Shown: one piece after another, positions 8,693-16,525 of the stretch
Layout: each line of letters opens with the position of its first letter
Position numbering within the stretch: position 1 is the stretch's first letter
Source of the DNA: Pseudomonadales bacterium
GTDB taxonomy: Bacteria > Pseudomonadota > Gammaproteobacteria > Pseudomonadales > Pseudohongiellaceae
DNA length: 64,000 nucleotides
Reading direction: 5' to 3'
Assembly (NCBI GenBank): GCA_012103535.1
Contig: WLWQ01000003.1
Coordinates: 806,001 to 870,000, forward strand
Notes under the pieces: generated by a model
Told to the model about the DNA's origin: nothing
Databases searched by the model: none
Seen by the model: the letters and a program-made list of their open reading frames with translations, nothing else
Position numbers and translations under genes: made by a program

Positions 8693-9568
8693 ATGACCTC
8701 AACAATTAAAATAATTCTATTCTTTGTTGTTTCCTTAATTGCTAATACTCTAAGTGCACAATCAGAGGATTCTAATAGCAGCTTCGTAAAATTTGTCGCT
8801 GGAAGCGGGGAATGGCAGGGGGAGCTGCAAACTGCAATAGTCAGTTATGAGAATTCGGACGGAGTTATTGTCGATTTGGTTTCGGCAGTACATCTAGGTG
8901 AAGTTGAGTACTACGCAGAACTGAATGATTACTTTAAACAACAGGATGCAGTGCTTTACGAACTGGTTGCTTATGAAGATGACAGACCATCTCCAGAGAC
9001 TGTTATTGAGAATGTGTCCGCAGTTAGTTTTTTGCAGCGTACACTTGGTAATTTTTTGGATGTAAGTTTTCAACTAGAGCAGATCGATTATTCACCTGAA
9101 AATTTCATACATGCCGATCTAAATCCTGATGAGTTAATGCAAATCATGGAAGAAAAGAATGAAAATTTCTTTTCAATGTTTCTCTCCCTTGCCACCGCAC
9201 AACTCGCCAGTGAACAAGCCGCAATGCAACAAGGAGAAGCCCCTACATCCTTTACTATGCTGGCAATAGTCAATGCCTTGTTAGCAGAAGATCAAACGGC
9301 GGCGTTTAAGTACTTGTTTGCAGAGGAGCTTGGACGTAGTGATGGTCTTATAGTGGGCCCCGAACTCGAGAATCAAATCACAATTCTGGGTGATCGGAAC
9401 CGAGTTGCATTGCAAGTATTGGGCAAGTCACTGAAAGATCCCTCTTATAGAAAAATCAGCATTTTTTACGGTGCGGCGCATATGCCGGGAATAGAAAGAG
9501 AGTTGTTCAGTAGTTTCGATTTTGAGCGGACTGAGCAAAGTTGGGTAACTGCCTGGAAAATGCCATAG
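8693..9568 (+). CDS. Exported TraB/TIKI-like protein
   Basis: A 291-residue protein with a cleavable signal peptide (about residues 1-22, ending LSAQS). The mature part shows scattered motifs of the TraB/TIKI/GumN fold: SAVHLGE (GxxH-like) near residue 63, an acidic YELV, an Arg in GDRNRVAL near residue 241, and FYGAAHMPGIE near residue 262. Some members are metalloproteases (TIKI) and others have unknown chemistry; whether this one is active is not clear. It starts 3 bp after the GST stop. Fold assignment is by motif order and is moderately sure. Confidence 0.65.
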   Translation: MTSTIKIILFFVVSLIANTLSAQSEDSNSSFVKFVAGSGEWQGELQTAIVSYENSDGVIVDLVSAVHLGEVEYYAELNDYFKQQDAVLYELVAYEDDRPSPETVIENVSAVSFLQRTLGNFLDVSFQLEQIDYSPENFIHADLNPDELMQIMEEKNENFFSMFLSLATAQLASEQAAMQQGEAPTSFTMLAIVNALLAEDQTAAFKYLFAEELGRSDGLIVGPELENQITILGDRNRVALQVLGKSLKDPSYRKISIFYGAAHMPGIERELFSSFDFERTEQSWVTAWKMP

Positions 9569-9624
9569 TGCTGTTGATTGCCCGTAAATTCCGGTGGATG
9601 GGAATGAATTGGCGGTTATTACAG

Positions 9625-9652
9625 TTGACTAGAACGTTTTTAACAGGACAAT
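9625..9652 (+). promoter_or_regulatory. Candidate sigma-70 promoter upstream of small lipoprotein
   Basis: TTGACT and GACAAT are separated by 16 bp. The start point would be about 140 bp before the lipoprotein ATG at 9803. The 234-bp intergenic stretch otherwise shows only a G-rich run near 9690-9706 and no gene. Confidence 0.35.
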
Positions 9653-9802
9653 AGGCAAACGTTTCGCAATTGAGGCAACTCCACATAGAAGGGGGGATTT
9701 TGGGGGTTAAATACTGCCAGGAGCTGAAACCGAAAGGGCACTCCGAGCTTCCGTTGTAAAACAGTCTGAGCTTTTTGAATTACAAAAATGGTGGATACAT
9801 TT

Positions 9803-10162
9803 ATGAAAAAATTAGTTAGCGGATTCTTGGCAATGACTCTGGCTGTTCTGGTTGGCTGTGCCGCGGGAACTCCTCCGGGGGTTGGGGTATGGGATGTTGA
9901 GATGAATACACCTTTGGGTGCATTACCTGCTGTCTTGACATTAAATGCCGATGGTTCTGGCAGTATGTCAGCCGACGGGCTCGGTGAAGCGCCAATTTCA
10001 GGTGTTGCCTATGATGCCAATGGTGTGGCCTTCCAGGCTGAAGTTGATGCCCAGGGCCAAACTTTGGTACTTGAGTTCAGCGGAACCGTCGAAGGCGATG
10101 CAATAGATGGTGAATTCGACAGTGACTTTGGAGCTTTTGGAGTTTCTGGTTCGCGTCAATAA
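9803..10162 (+). CDS. Small lipoprotein of unknown function
   Basis: A lipoprotein of 119 residues. The leader MKKLVSGFLAMTLAVLVGC ends in a clear lipobox (LVGC), followed by a Gly/Asp-rich, Cys-free domain that looks like a small beta-barrel or lipocalin-like sheet (alternating strands such as GVWDVEM, AVLTLNADGSG, LVLEFSGTVEG). I start at ATG 9803, preceded at 6-7 bp by GGTGGA; an ATG at 9788 would add five residues. It is a single-gene unit between a candidate promoter and a strong terminator. The function is not recognised. Confidence 0.75.
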   Translation: MKKLVSGFLAMTLAVLVGCAAGTPPGVGVWDVEMNTPLGALPAVLTLNADGSGSMSADGLGEAPISGVAYDANGVAFQAEVDAQGQTLVLEFSGTVEGDAIDGEFDSDFGAFGVSGSRQ

Positions 10163-10174
10163 AACAGAACGAAC

Positions 10175-10207
10175 AAAAAAAGGGGATTCAATTGAATCCC
10201 CTTTTTT
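10175..10207. terminator. Bidirectional rho-independent terminator
   Basis: A perfect inverted repeat has core GGGGATTCAATTGAATCCCC flanked by seven A and six T. It separates the small lipoprotein gene from the convergent TPR gene. Confidence 0.93.
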
Positions 10208-10220
10208 ATGCTCAGATTTC

Positions 10221-10769
10221 TTAAATCACATTAAGTCTTAAATCTTCGGTAACCCTGCGTAAGTTTTCTTGTGCATTGGGACTATTAGGATGTACGTCGA
10301 CTAAGTTTTCAAATGCTTGCTTTGCCTCACTTAATTGTTCCTGTTGCAAATAGACCAATCCTAATCCAGACAGCGCACCAAAATGTCGCGGTTCGAGTTC
10401 GAGCACTTTTTCAATATCCGCAATGGATTCCTCATAATTTCCAAGAATGTAGTGAAGCGTAGCCCTTCGATTCCACCCTTCAGCGTAGTCAGGAAAACTT
10501 TCAACCAATTGTGAAAAGATAAGCATGGCATCGGCATAACGATTGTAGTTCATGCGGGTCACACCCAATTGCAAGAGTTGTTCAACATCTTCGTTGGGAT
10601 GCTCGAACCAAATTTCCCAAATCTGGTTTTCAGTTGCTCGAATAGTCGGAAGATCAGAACTAATCAACAAGGTGGAAAATAGACCGTCCAAACGGATGTC
10701 AGTTTGATCTGCAAACAGTGTAGCGGGGATAAAGAGAAAGCTCGTAAACAGGAGCCGCAACATACGCAT
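10221..10769 (-). CDS. Exported tetratricopeptide-repeat protein
   Basis: A 182-residue protein with a signal peptide (about residues 1-20, ending LFA before DQTD). At least three TPR-like helical pairs follow (about residues 65-170), with typical A/G/Y/P spacing such as LGNYEESIADIEKVLELEPRH and LSEAKQAFENLVDVHP. It is likely a periplasmic scaffold or assembly protein; the partner is unknown. It stands alone on the minus strand, 82 bp after the start of the FMN-dependent glutamate-synthase-like gene upstream of it. Confidence 0.8.
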   Translation of the reverse strand: MRMLRLLFTSFLFIPATLFADQTDIRLDGLFSTLLISSDLPTIRATENQIWEIWFEHPNEDVEQLLQLGVTRMNYNRYADAMLIFSQLVESFPDYAEGWNRRATLHYILGNYEESIADIEKVLELEPRHFGALSGLGLVYLQQEQLSEAKQAFENLVDVHPNSPNAQENLRRVTEDLRLNVI

Positions 10770-10851
10770 AGCGATAGTCCACTAAATTCTCAACAGAGGC
10801 AGTTTGAGTATAGCCCCAGTGAGCTCGTCGTGGCTAGCCAAAGCTGACTGC

Positions 10852-12471
10852 TTAGAAAGTTGCAGCGCTGGCCTTAAGCCAATCATCTCGATAGAAATCT
10901 GGAACCGTATCACTTAGTAATTGGCCCTCGACCAGCGGCTCATAGATCTGATCGAAATTTCGAGGGCTTCCTTCCAATCGGGAATAGAGATCGGAAGGCT
11001 CTAGATCACAGGGATTACTAAATCCCATTGCGCCACAAAGGTCCAGAAAAGCGTGCACAGTCGCCTGATGAAAGTTACGAACTCGTTCGGATTTCTCAGG
11101 CACATTAATTGCTCTGGCTCTTGAAGGATTTTGCGTGGCTATACCAGTAGGGCAGTGATTAGTGTTACAACTTTGTGCCTGAATACAGCCGAGGGCCATC
11201 ATCATGGATCGCGCCGCATTGACTGCATCGGCACCAACAATGATTTTTTCCAGCATGTCGAATCCAGTTGCGGTTTGACCCGAACTTATAACTTTCACGT
11301 GTTCTCGAATGCCTGCACCTAATAGCACCTGATTTACATAGTAAGTTGCTTCCAGACAAGGTGTCCCGAGACGATTGGAAAATTCAACTGGCGCTGCACC
11401 GGTACCACCTTCCGCGCCATCGACTGTAATAAAATCTGGATAGATTTTGGATTCCAACATGGCTTTTACTATTGCCAGAAACTCAGTTTTTCTACCTAAA
11501 CAAAGCTTGAAGCCAACAGGTTTGCCATTACTTAAATCACGTAGCCGTTTAACAAAGTTTAACAATCCTGCTGGTGAATCAAACTCTGGATGAGTGGGTG
11601 GTGACAATACGGTTTTGCCAACTTCAACCAAGCGAATCTTGGCGATCTCCACTGTAACTTTAGCGCCAGGCAGTACCCCGCCATGTGAAGGCTTGGCTCC
11701 TTGGGATAACTTAATTTCGATCATTTTTACAACGTCTAGATTGGCCCTCTCTTGAAACGAGTCATCGTTAAAAGTACCGTCTGGATTACGACAGCCGAAG
11801 TAACCTGTGCCAATTTGCCAGATTATGTCGCCTCCATGTGCTAAATGGTGTTCGCTCATACTGCCTTCGCCAGTGTTATGCGCAAAGTTACCCAATGCAG
11901 CGCCTCTGTTTAGTGCGGCAATTGCGGTAGAACTGAGTGCCCCAAAACTCATTGCTGAAACGTTTAGGCGTGAAGCGCTATAGGGTTGTTTGCAATCAGG
12001 TCCGCCTATGGTGACGCGTTCATGTTCATGGCTAACTTCTGTTGCTTTTATTGAATGGGAAATACTGCGGTAGCCATCTTCAAGGATGTCTTGCTCAGTT
12101 CCAAAGGGAAGAGTGTCGTTGGCGGATTTGGCGCGACGATAGATTAAGCTACGTCGTTCTCTACTGAACGGCTTTTCATCTACATTGTTTGCAATAAAGT
12201 ATTGCTGAATCTCCGGCCGAATGTACTCCAACAGATAACGAATGTTGGCCAGCACAGGATAGTTACGACGGAGATTACTATCGCAGAAGAATAACTCGAA
12301 CGTACCTACCAGTGTCCATGCGAGCAGGATAAGAAACAAAATTAGTTGGAACGGCGATGAAGTGAGTGACTCAAGCGAATACGAGCCCCCGATGCTCCTA
12401 TGCAACCAGAGCAAACTCAATGGCATGAAGATCAGGGCGATTGCCCAATACAAACGAACAACAGGGGTCAT
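10852..12471 (-). CDS. Membrane-anchored FMN-binding glutamate-synthase-family protein
   Basis: A 539-residue stand-alone version of the FMN/iron-sulfur core of the glutamate synthase large subunit (Glu_synthase domain, about residues 110-470). Two N-terminal hydrophobic segments (about 5-25 and 38-60) anchor it to the membrane. GEGSMSEHH, PGAKVTVEIAKIR, DGAEGGTGAAP and the cysteine cluster CIQAQSCNTNHCPTG (3Fe-4S ligands in the parent enzyme) are all intact. It lacks the amidotransferase domain and the C-terminal beta-helix of GltB, so it cannot make glutamate from glutamine alone. The family is widespread but its substrate is uncertain. AAGGAGAGG lies 7 bp before the ATG. Confidence 0.85.
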   Translation of the reverse strand: MTPVVRLYWAIALIFMPLSLLWLHRSIGGSYSLESLTSSPFQLILFLILLAWTLVGTFELFFCDSNLRRNYPVLANIRYLLEYIRPEIQQYFIANNVDEKPFSRERRSLIYRRAKSANDTLPFGTEQDILEDGYRSISHSIKATEVSHEHERVTIGGPDCKQPYSASRLNVSAMSFGALSSTAIAALNRGAALGNFAHNTGEGSMSEHHLAHGGDIIWQIGTGYFGCRNPDGTFNDDSFQERANLDVVKMIEIKLSQGAKPSHGGVLPGAKVTVEIAKIRLVEVGKTVLSPPTHPEFDSPAGLLNFVKRLRDLSNGKPVGFKLCLGRKTEFLAIVKAMLESKIYPDFITVDGAEGGTGAAPVEFSNRLGTPCLEATYYVNQVLLGAGIREHVKVISSGQTATGFDMLEKIIVGADAVNAARSMMMALGCIQAQSCNTNHCPTGIATQNPSRARAINVPEKSERVRNFHQATVHAFLDLCGAMGFSNPCDLEPSDLYSRLEGSPRNFDQIYEPLVEGQLLSDTVPDFYRDDWLKASAATF

Positions 12472-12511
12472 AATGTCCTCTCCTTTAGAAACTAAACAGA
12501 GGACCGGCAGT

Positions 12512-13225
12512 TTAGAAATTCATTACGAAGGTGACTGCAGTTTCCATGTCTGTTTCTTCTCTTCCAACAGGAACGTCAGTTTGATGCTTAAGTCGCAATG
12601 AAAGTCGTAGTGAGAGATTTTCCAGCACCTGGGTTGTTATGCCGGAATCAGAACGATAAATATTGGAATCCGTACCATACTCCATTGCGAGCTCCTGGGT
12701 AAAAGTTGCAGATTCACTAATTACCCATTCGTAATTGCCGGCTAATCTCATTATTGGCTCGTCAAAATCTGAACCATCAAGGCGCGACCAGCGAATACCA
12801 ACACCAGCATTTAGCACCAGGTCCATATTGCTTCGATTCTGAAGAAATCCTCGTCCGTATGAGAATGTTAAGTCAGACTGACTATCGAATCCGCTAAAAC
12901 GATCATCTTCATGGGAAGCTCGAGCCAGGAAAAAACTATCCTCGGTAAATTCGTAGTTTGCGCTGGCTACACCGTAAAAGCGCTGACCTTTGGTTTCATC
13001 ATCACTTGCTGAATAGATTCCATCAAGGGTGAATCCGTATTCCCAACTGTTTCGAGTAAAGGCAACGTTGCCGGCAAAATTAATTGATTGCTCGTCTGTA
13101 TTTCCAGAAGTGAAAAGGGCGCCTACTTCGAGTTCTCGCGTAATTCCGCTTGGCTGTTGGGCAAGCACCGAAGTAGCCAGCATGGCCAGTAAGACGCATA
13201 ACACTGGTCTGCCTATTGTTTTCAT
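12512..13225 (-). CDS. DUF481 outer-membrane beta-barrel protein (YdiY-like)
   Basis: A protein of about 237 residues with a signal peptide (MKTIGRPVLCVLLAMLATSV, cut near VLA-QQ) and a chain of amphipathic beta strands with the family opening ELEVGALFTSGNTDEQSINF, ending in FVMNF with the C-terminal Phe typical of Bam-inserted barrels. DUF481 proteins are salt- or stress-induced outer-membrane proteins of unknown transport role. I place the start at ATG 13225, with AAGGA 8 bp upstream; an ATG at 13231 would leave only 2 bp to the ribosome site. It is divergent from sixA over a 213-bp shared upstream region. Confidence 0.82.
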   Translation of the reverse strand: MKTIGRPVLCVLLAMLATSVLAQQPSGITRELEVGALFTSGNTDEQSINFAGNVAFTRNSWEYGFTLDGIYSASDDETKGQRFYGVASANYEFTEDSFFLARASHEDDRFSGFDSQSDLTFSYGRGFLQNRSNMDLVLNAGVGIRWSRLDGSDFDEPIMRLAGNYEWVISESATFTQELAMEYGTDSNIYRSDSGITTQVLENLSLRLSLRLKHQTDVPVGREETDMETAVTFVMNF

Positions 13226-13296
13226 GTCCATGTTCCTTCATTGATTTCGTTCGTACTACAGTGTTTCGGCAATTTGGCCTGATGGCTTAGTGCTCC

Positions 13297-13315
13297 TTGT
13301 GAAAAATTGTCACAA
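13297..13315. promoter_or_regulatory. Inverted repeat TTGTGA-N7-TCACAA, possible operator
   Basis: Arms TTGTGA and TCACAA flank seven bases in the intergenic region between the divergent DUF481 and sixA genes. It looks like a CRP half-site pair (TGTGA/TCACA), but the 7-bp spacer is one longer than the CRP consensus, so identity is uncertain. Confidence 0.35.
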
Positions 13316-13443
13316 AAAAGCCCGATTTCCCCGGAACTTATCGGTAAAATCTAAAATCTTAGTTAGCTGGAGTCGCTCGAATAATTACGGTATAAAACCA
13401 AGTCATATGGATAGGTACTTGGATAGGTAAAAAATCCATCTAA

Positions 13444-13938
13444 ATGAAAACCCTTTTTCTTCTGCGCCATGCAAAATCTTCTTGGGACGATCCTGAATTG
13501 AGAGATTTTGAACGACCTCTTGCAAAGAGAGGAATGAACGATGCACCGGTAATGGCAGGTCGATTTGTGGAAAGAGACAGCAAGCTTGGCTGCATAATTT
13601 CATCGCCAGCAAACCGGGCCAAATCAACTGCGAAATTATTTGCTGAGAATATTGGTTATCCGGTTGATGATATTGTCAGCAATCCTGAATTGTACTTTGC
13701 CGGAACAGGCATGTTCCTAAAGGCAGCCTCTTTGGTGGATGAAAATTGCGATTCAGCCATGCTGGTTGGGCACAATCCCGCAATTACCGAATTTGCCAAT
13801 ATGATGGCTAATTCAGATATAGATAATGTTCCAACCTGTGGATTAGTAGAGTTAAGCTTGCCCATAGGTAACTGGTCAGATGTAGATAGTGGCATCGCTA
13901 CATTGATCGAATTCGATTATCCCAAAAAGAAATCTTAG
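13444..13938 (+). CDS. sixA: SixA-like phosphohistidine phosphatase
   Basis: A 164-residue histidine phosphatase. The catalytic RHAKSSWDD starts at residue 8, and the second catalytic histidine is in VGHNPAITEF, in the place typical for SixA. The SixA family removes phosphate from histidine phosphotransfer domains; E. coli SixA acts on the nitrogen PTS protein NPr. There is no signal peptide, so it is cytoplasmic. It is followed 8 bp later by a lipoprotein cytochrome c and then a ChaN-like gene, giving a three-gene unit that mixes signalling and heme functions. Confidence 0.88.
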   Translation: MKTLFLLRHAKSSWDDPELRDFERPLAKRGMNDAPVMAGRFVERDSKLGCIISSPANRAKSTAKLFAENIGYPVDDIVSNPELYFAGTGMFLKAASLVDENCDSAMLVGHNPAITEFANMMANSDIDNVPTCGLVELSLPIGNWSDVDSGIATLIEFDYPKKKS

Positions 13939-13946
13939 AAAGAATT

Positions 13947-14471
13947 ATGAAATTTGTAAAAATGAATTATCGAGTATTACTGTTTTTCGCTATTAGCATT
14001 GTTCTAGTAGCTTGTGGTGAATCGCCTTCGGAGTCAGTTGGGGATAATCAATCAGAGCAGTTGTCGGCGGCAGAAATGGAACTCGTTCAAGGACAAGTGC
14101 AAGATCAATTACAAGAGACTGATCGTTGGTACTCGTCGGAACAAGTTGCGATGGGAGCGAGTGTTTTCTCTCAAAACTGTGCCGAGTGTCATGGGCCCAA
14201 TGCCGAGGGTACAGTAGAGGATTGGCGCCAGCGTCTGGACGATGGCAGCTTTCCACCACCACCGCTAAACGGATCTGCCCATGCATGGCATCATCCTAAT
14301 GCTATGTTATTGCAAGTCATCAACAATGGCGGTGAGGCCTACGGTGGGAACATGCCACCCTTTGATGAGGTGTTAGAGGAAGAAGAGAAGCTCGCGGCAA
14401 TTGCTTTTTTCCAGAATTTTTGGACCGATGAAATTTATTCTCAATGGGAGCAAATGGGTGGTGCGAATTAA
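13947..14471 (+). CDS. Lipoprotein cytochrome c (monoheme)
   Basis: A 174-residue c-type cytochrome. The hydrophobic leader ends LVAC (Cys about 25), so it is membrane-tethered as a lipoprotein. A low-complexity acidic/Gln stretch follows, then a cytochrome c domain (about 65-165) with one CAECH heme site. The Met in GGNMPPF is the probable sixth ligand. It is likely a periplasmic electron carrier or a sensor. Its last 14 bp overlap the proposed start of the downstream ChaN-like gene. Confidence 0.85.
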   Translation: MKFVKMNYRVLLFFAISIVLVACGESPSESVGDNQSEQLSAAEMELVQGQVQDQLQETDRWYSSEQVAMGASVFSQNCAECHGPNAEGTVEDWRQRLDDGSFPPPPLNGSAHAWHHPNAMLLQVINNGGEAYGGNMPPFDEVLEEEEKLAAIAFFQNFWTDEIYSQWEQMGGAN

Positions 14472-15396
14472 GTTATTAGTTGCTTTGCTGTCTTGTCTTA
14501 TTGCGAATTTTGCAGCTGCGCAACTCGTTGTGCCATCGCAGTGGGAGTCGGAGCTTCATTCCGATCATGAGCTCATTGGAAAAATTTGGGATAGTGGAAA
14601 CAACAGTTTTATTTCAGCAGAAGAACTTGCACAGATATCTCAAAGTGCAAGCTATCTAATCTTAGGCGAAAAACATGATAATCCGGATCATCATGCTTTG
14701 CAGTTAGCTTTCGTAAATCTACTTTTAGACAACGACAAGTTAGGACAGCTCACTTTTGAAATGATGGAGAGCGATTCACAAGACTTGCTAGATCAAATCC
14801 AAGAAGAAGAATTGGGTTCTATAGAAGAACTGAAAGAGTACCTGGATTGGGATGAAGAAGGGTGGGACTGGAGTTTTTACGGCCCACTTTTACAAGCTGC
14901 TTACAGCGCCGATATACCTCTTGCTGCTGGCAATATTACTAATGCGAGAATGGGTGAAGTCTATGGGCTTGAGTCTTCACCAGACGAATTTGATGTATTG
15001 GATGAACTAACATTTGCACAACTAAATTTAGATATCGATGAAAGCCATTGTGGTTTATTACCTGAATCCCAATTTCCGGCGATGGTAAGAGTACAACAAG
15101 CTCGGGATTATTCGATGGCCTCCAGCCTGGCGGAACCCAGCAATGGCTCAGTCGTAGCTCTTATTACAGGTAACTACCATGCCAGAAAAGACTTGGGCGT
15201 TCCCAACTACTTGGTAGCGCAACATAACAACCTGTCGATGGATGACATCGTCTCAATCGGATTTATGGAAGTATCGCCGGAAGAGTTAAACCCCACAGCC
15301 TATTTACAGCAATATGGCGAAGTTGCGGCTTTTGACTTTATCTGGTTTACGCCGGTAATTTCAGAAGAAGATTACTGCGCGTCGTTACGTCAATAA
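14458..15396 (+). CDS. ChaN-like exported heme-binding protein
   Basis: A protein of about 312 residues of the ChaN family (haem-binding uptake, Tiki superfamily). The motifs LILGEKHDNPDHH near the N-terminus and GNYHARKDLGVPNYL near residue 240 are characteristic; ChaN of Campylobacter binds stacked heme in a dimer. I favour a GTG start at 14458: GGGAG lies 7 bp upstream and the product then begins with a clean signal peptide ending FAAAQ. An in-frame ATG at 14428 or TTG at 14401 would put extra polar residues ahead of it. Lying directly after a cytochrome c gene, a role in periplasmic heme handling is plausible. Confidence 0.78.
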   Translation: MVRIKLLVALLSCLIANFAAAQLVVPSQWESELHSDHELIGKIWDSGNNSFISAEELAQISQSASYLILGEKHDNPDHHALQLAFVNLLLDNDKLGQLTFEMMESDSQDLLDQIQEEELGSIEELKEYLDWDEEGWDWSFYGPLLQAAYSADIPLAAGNITNARMGEVYGLESSPDEFDVLDELTFAQLNLDIDESHCGLLPESQFPAMVRVQQARDYSMASSLAEPSNGSVVALITGNYHARKDLGVPNYLVAQHNNLSMDDIVSIGFMEVSPEELNPTAYLQQYGEVAAFDFIWFTPVISEEDYCASLRQ

Positions 15397-15446
15397 TAGC
15401 GTCAATTAAAGCTGAACTTTTTTCTCGAATGGAGACCAAAGAAAGG

Positions 15447-15525
15447 AGGGGATTTCCAGTCACATGCATGTCCCTATGTCACGACTACTGACTGGATTTC
15501 TCAAATGAGAATCAATGAATCCCCT
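15447..15525. repeat. Nested inverted repeats able to form a three-way-junction structure
   Basis: AGGGGATTTCCAGTCA (15447-15462) pairs completely with two blocks downstream: TGACTGGA (15489-15496) and AATCCCCT (15518-15525). Between these blocks sits its own hairpin TTCTCA-AA-TGAGAA (15498-15511). No T run follows, so it is not a normal terminator. It occupies the middle of the 284-bp gap before the DUF4159 gene. It could be a small structured RNA, a leader element or a mobile palindromic unit. Confidence 0.5.
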
Positions 15526-15680
15526 GTTTCCTTATGTCAGTGTAGGCCAGCTTAATAAAAAGGAAAGGACTTTATCCTGCCTATAATTCATTTTGACTGA
15601 CCAATTACTAGAGTACGGGCGCTTGAATAAATAACTGAATATAGAGACACTTGCTTAGACCTCAACCAAGATGAGAATTC

Positions 15681-16475
15681 ATGAAGCTTATTAAACTTGC
15701 AAGCTGGACCACTGCACTATTTAGCCTGGCGCTGAGCGGTGTTGCCGGTGCTCAGGTGTATCCGCAGATCAGCGGTGCTGACGATCAAATATATGACTTA
15801 GGCTATGACGAGGCTGGCGAGTTTAATTTCGTGCGAGTACAGTTTGATACTTATTATGGCCGGGGATTCGGCTACGGCACCTGGTCTATTGATTTTCCCG
15901 ACGCTGATATGAATTTCCTACGTGGCGTATCACGCCTGACGAATATTCGGGTCATGAGTGATCCAATCGTATTGCGTTTCGATGATGAGAAAATATTCGA
16001 TTATCCTTTCCTTTATATGTTGGAAGTCGGGCAAGGTGGAGGAATCGTACTTAGTCCGAACGAAACTGAAAATTTGAGGGAGTATTTGCTCAGAGGTGGC
16101 TTTCTCCTCATCGATGATTTCTGGGGCCAGCAACAATGGAACAATTTTTATGCGGCTTTCAGTCAGGTATTCCCAGATCGGGAAATCATTGAGCTCAAAC
16201 CCGATCACGAGATCTTTCATGTCTATTACGACATAGACGGTCCTCAACTTATTCCAGCCCTGTATCGTTCAGATGAATATGGCGAACAGGGGATCGATTT
16301 TGCCAGTAACCACGCTATCCTCGATGACGATGGCAGGGTGATGGTGCTTATCAATTGGAACTCCGATATGGGAGATGGTTGGGAACATACCTACCATCCC
16401 GCTTATCCAACGCGTTACGCGAACTCAGCTTATCGTCTCGGTATAAATTATCTAATGTATTCCATGACCCATTGA
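15681..16475 (+). CDS. Exported DUF4159-domain protein
   Basis: A 264-residue protein with a signal peptide ending GVAGAQ (about residue 25). The mature part matches DUF4159: a FVRVQFDTYYGRGFG opening, a LREYLLRGGFLLIDDFWG core, HEIFHVYY, and a NWNSDMGDGWE motif near the end. DUF4159 domains adopt a glutamine-amidotransferase-like fold and usually occur with MoxR ATPase, DUF58 and von Willebrand genes; none of those is here. Function is unknown. The intergenic region upstream carries the three-way-junction element. Confidence 0.78.
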   Translation: MKLIKLASWTTALFSLALSGVAGAQVYPQISGADDQIYDLGYDEAGEFNFVRVQFDTYYGRGFGYGTWSIDFPDADMNFLRGVSRLTNIRVMSDPIVLRFDDEKIFDYPFLYMLEVGQGGGIVLSPNETENLREYLLRGGFLLIDDFWGQQQWNNFYAAFSQVFPDREIIELKPDHEIFHVYYDIDGPQLIPALYRSDEYGEQGIDFASNHAILDDDGRVMVLINWNSDMGDGWEHTYHPAYPTRYANSAYRLGINYLMYSMTH

Positions 16476-16525
16476 TACCGACAATTCCTTAGCGTGAAAC
16501 AATATAAAGAAGAAAGAGGCGCCGA

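Noticed and set aside
9690-9706. G-rich run before the small lipoprotein as a G-quadruplex
   Set aside because: Only two G tracts are present close together (GGGGGG and GGGGG); four are needed for an intramolecular quadruplex.
12362-12601. Plus-strand ORF at the FMN-protein/DUF481 junction
   Set aside because: It is antisense to both gene ends and uses a start inside the FMN-protein gene; no supporting ribosome site.
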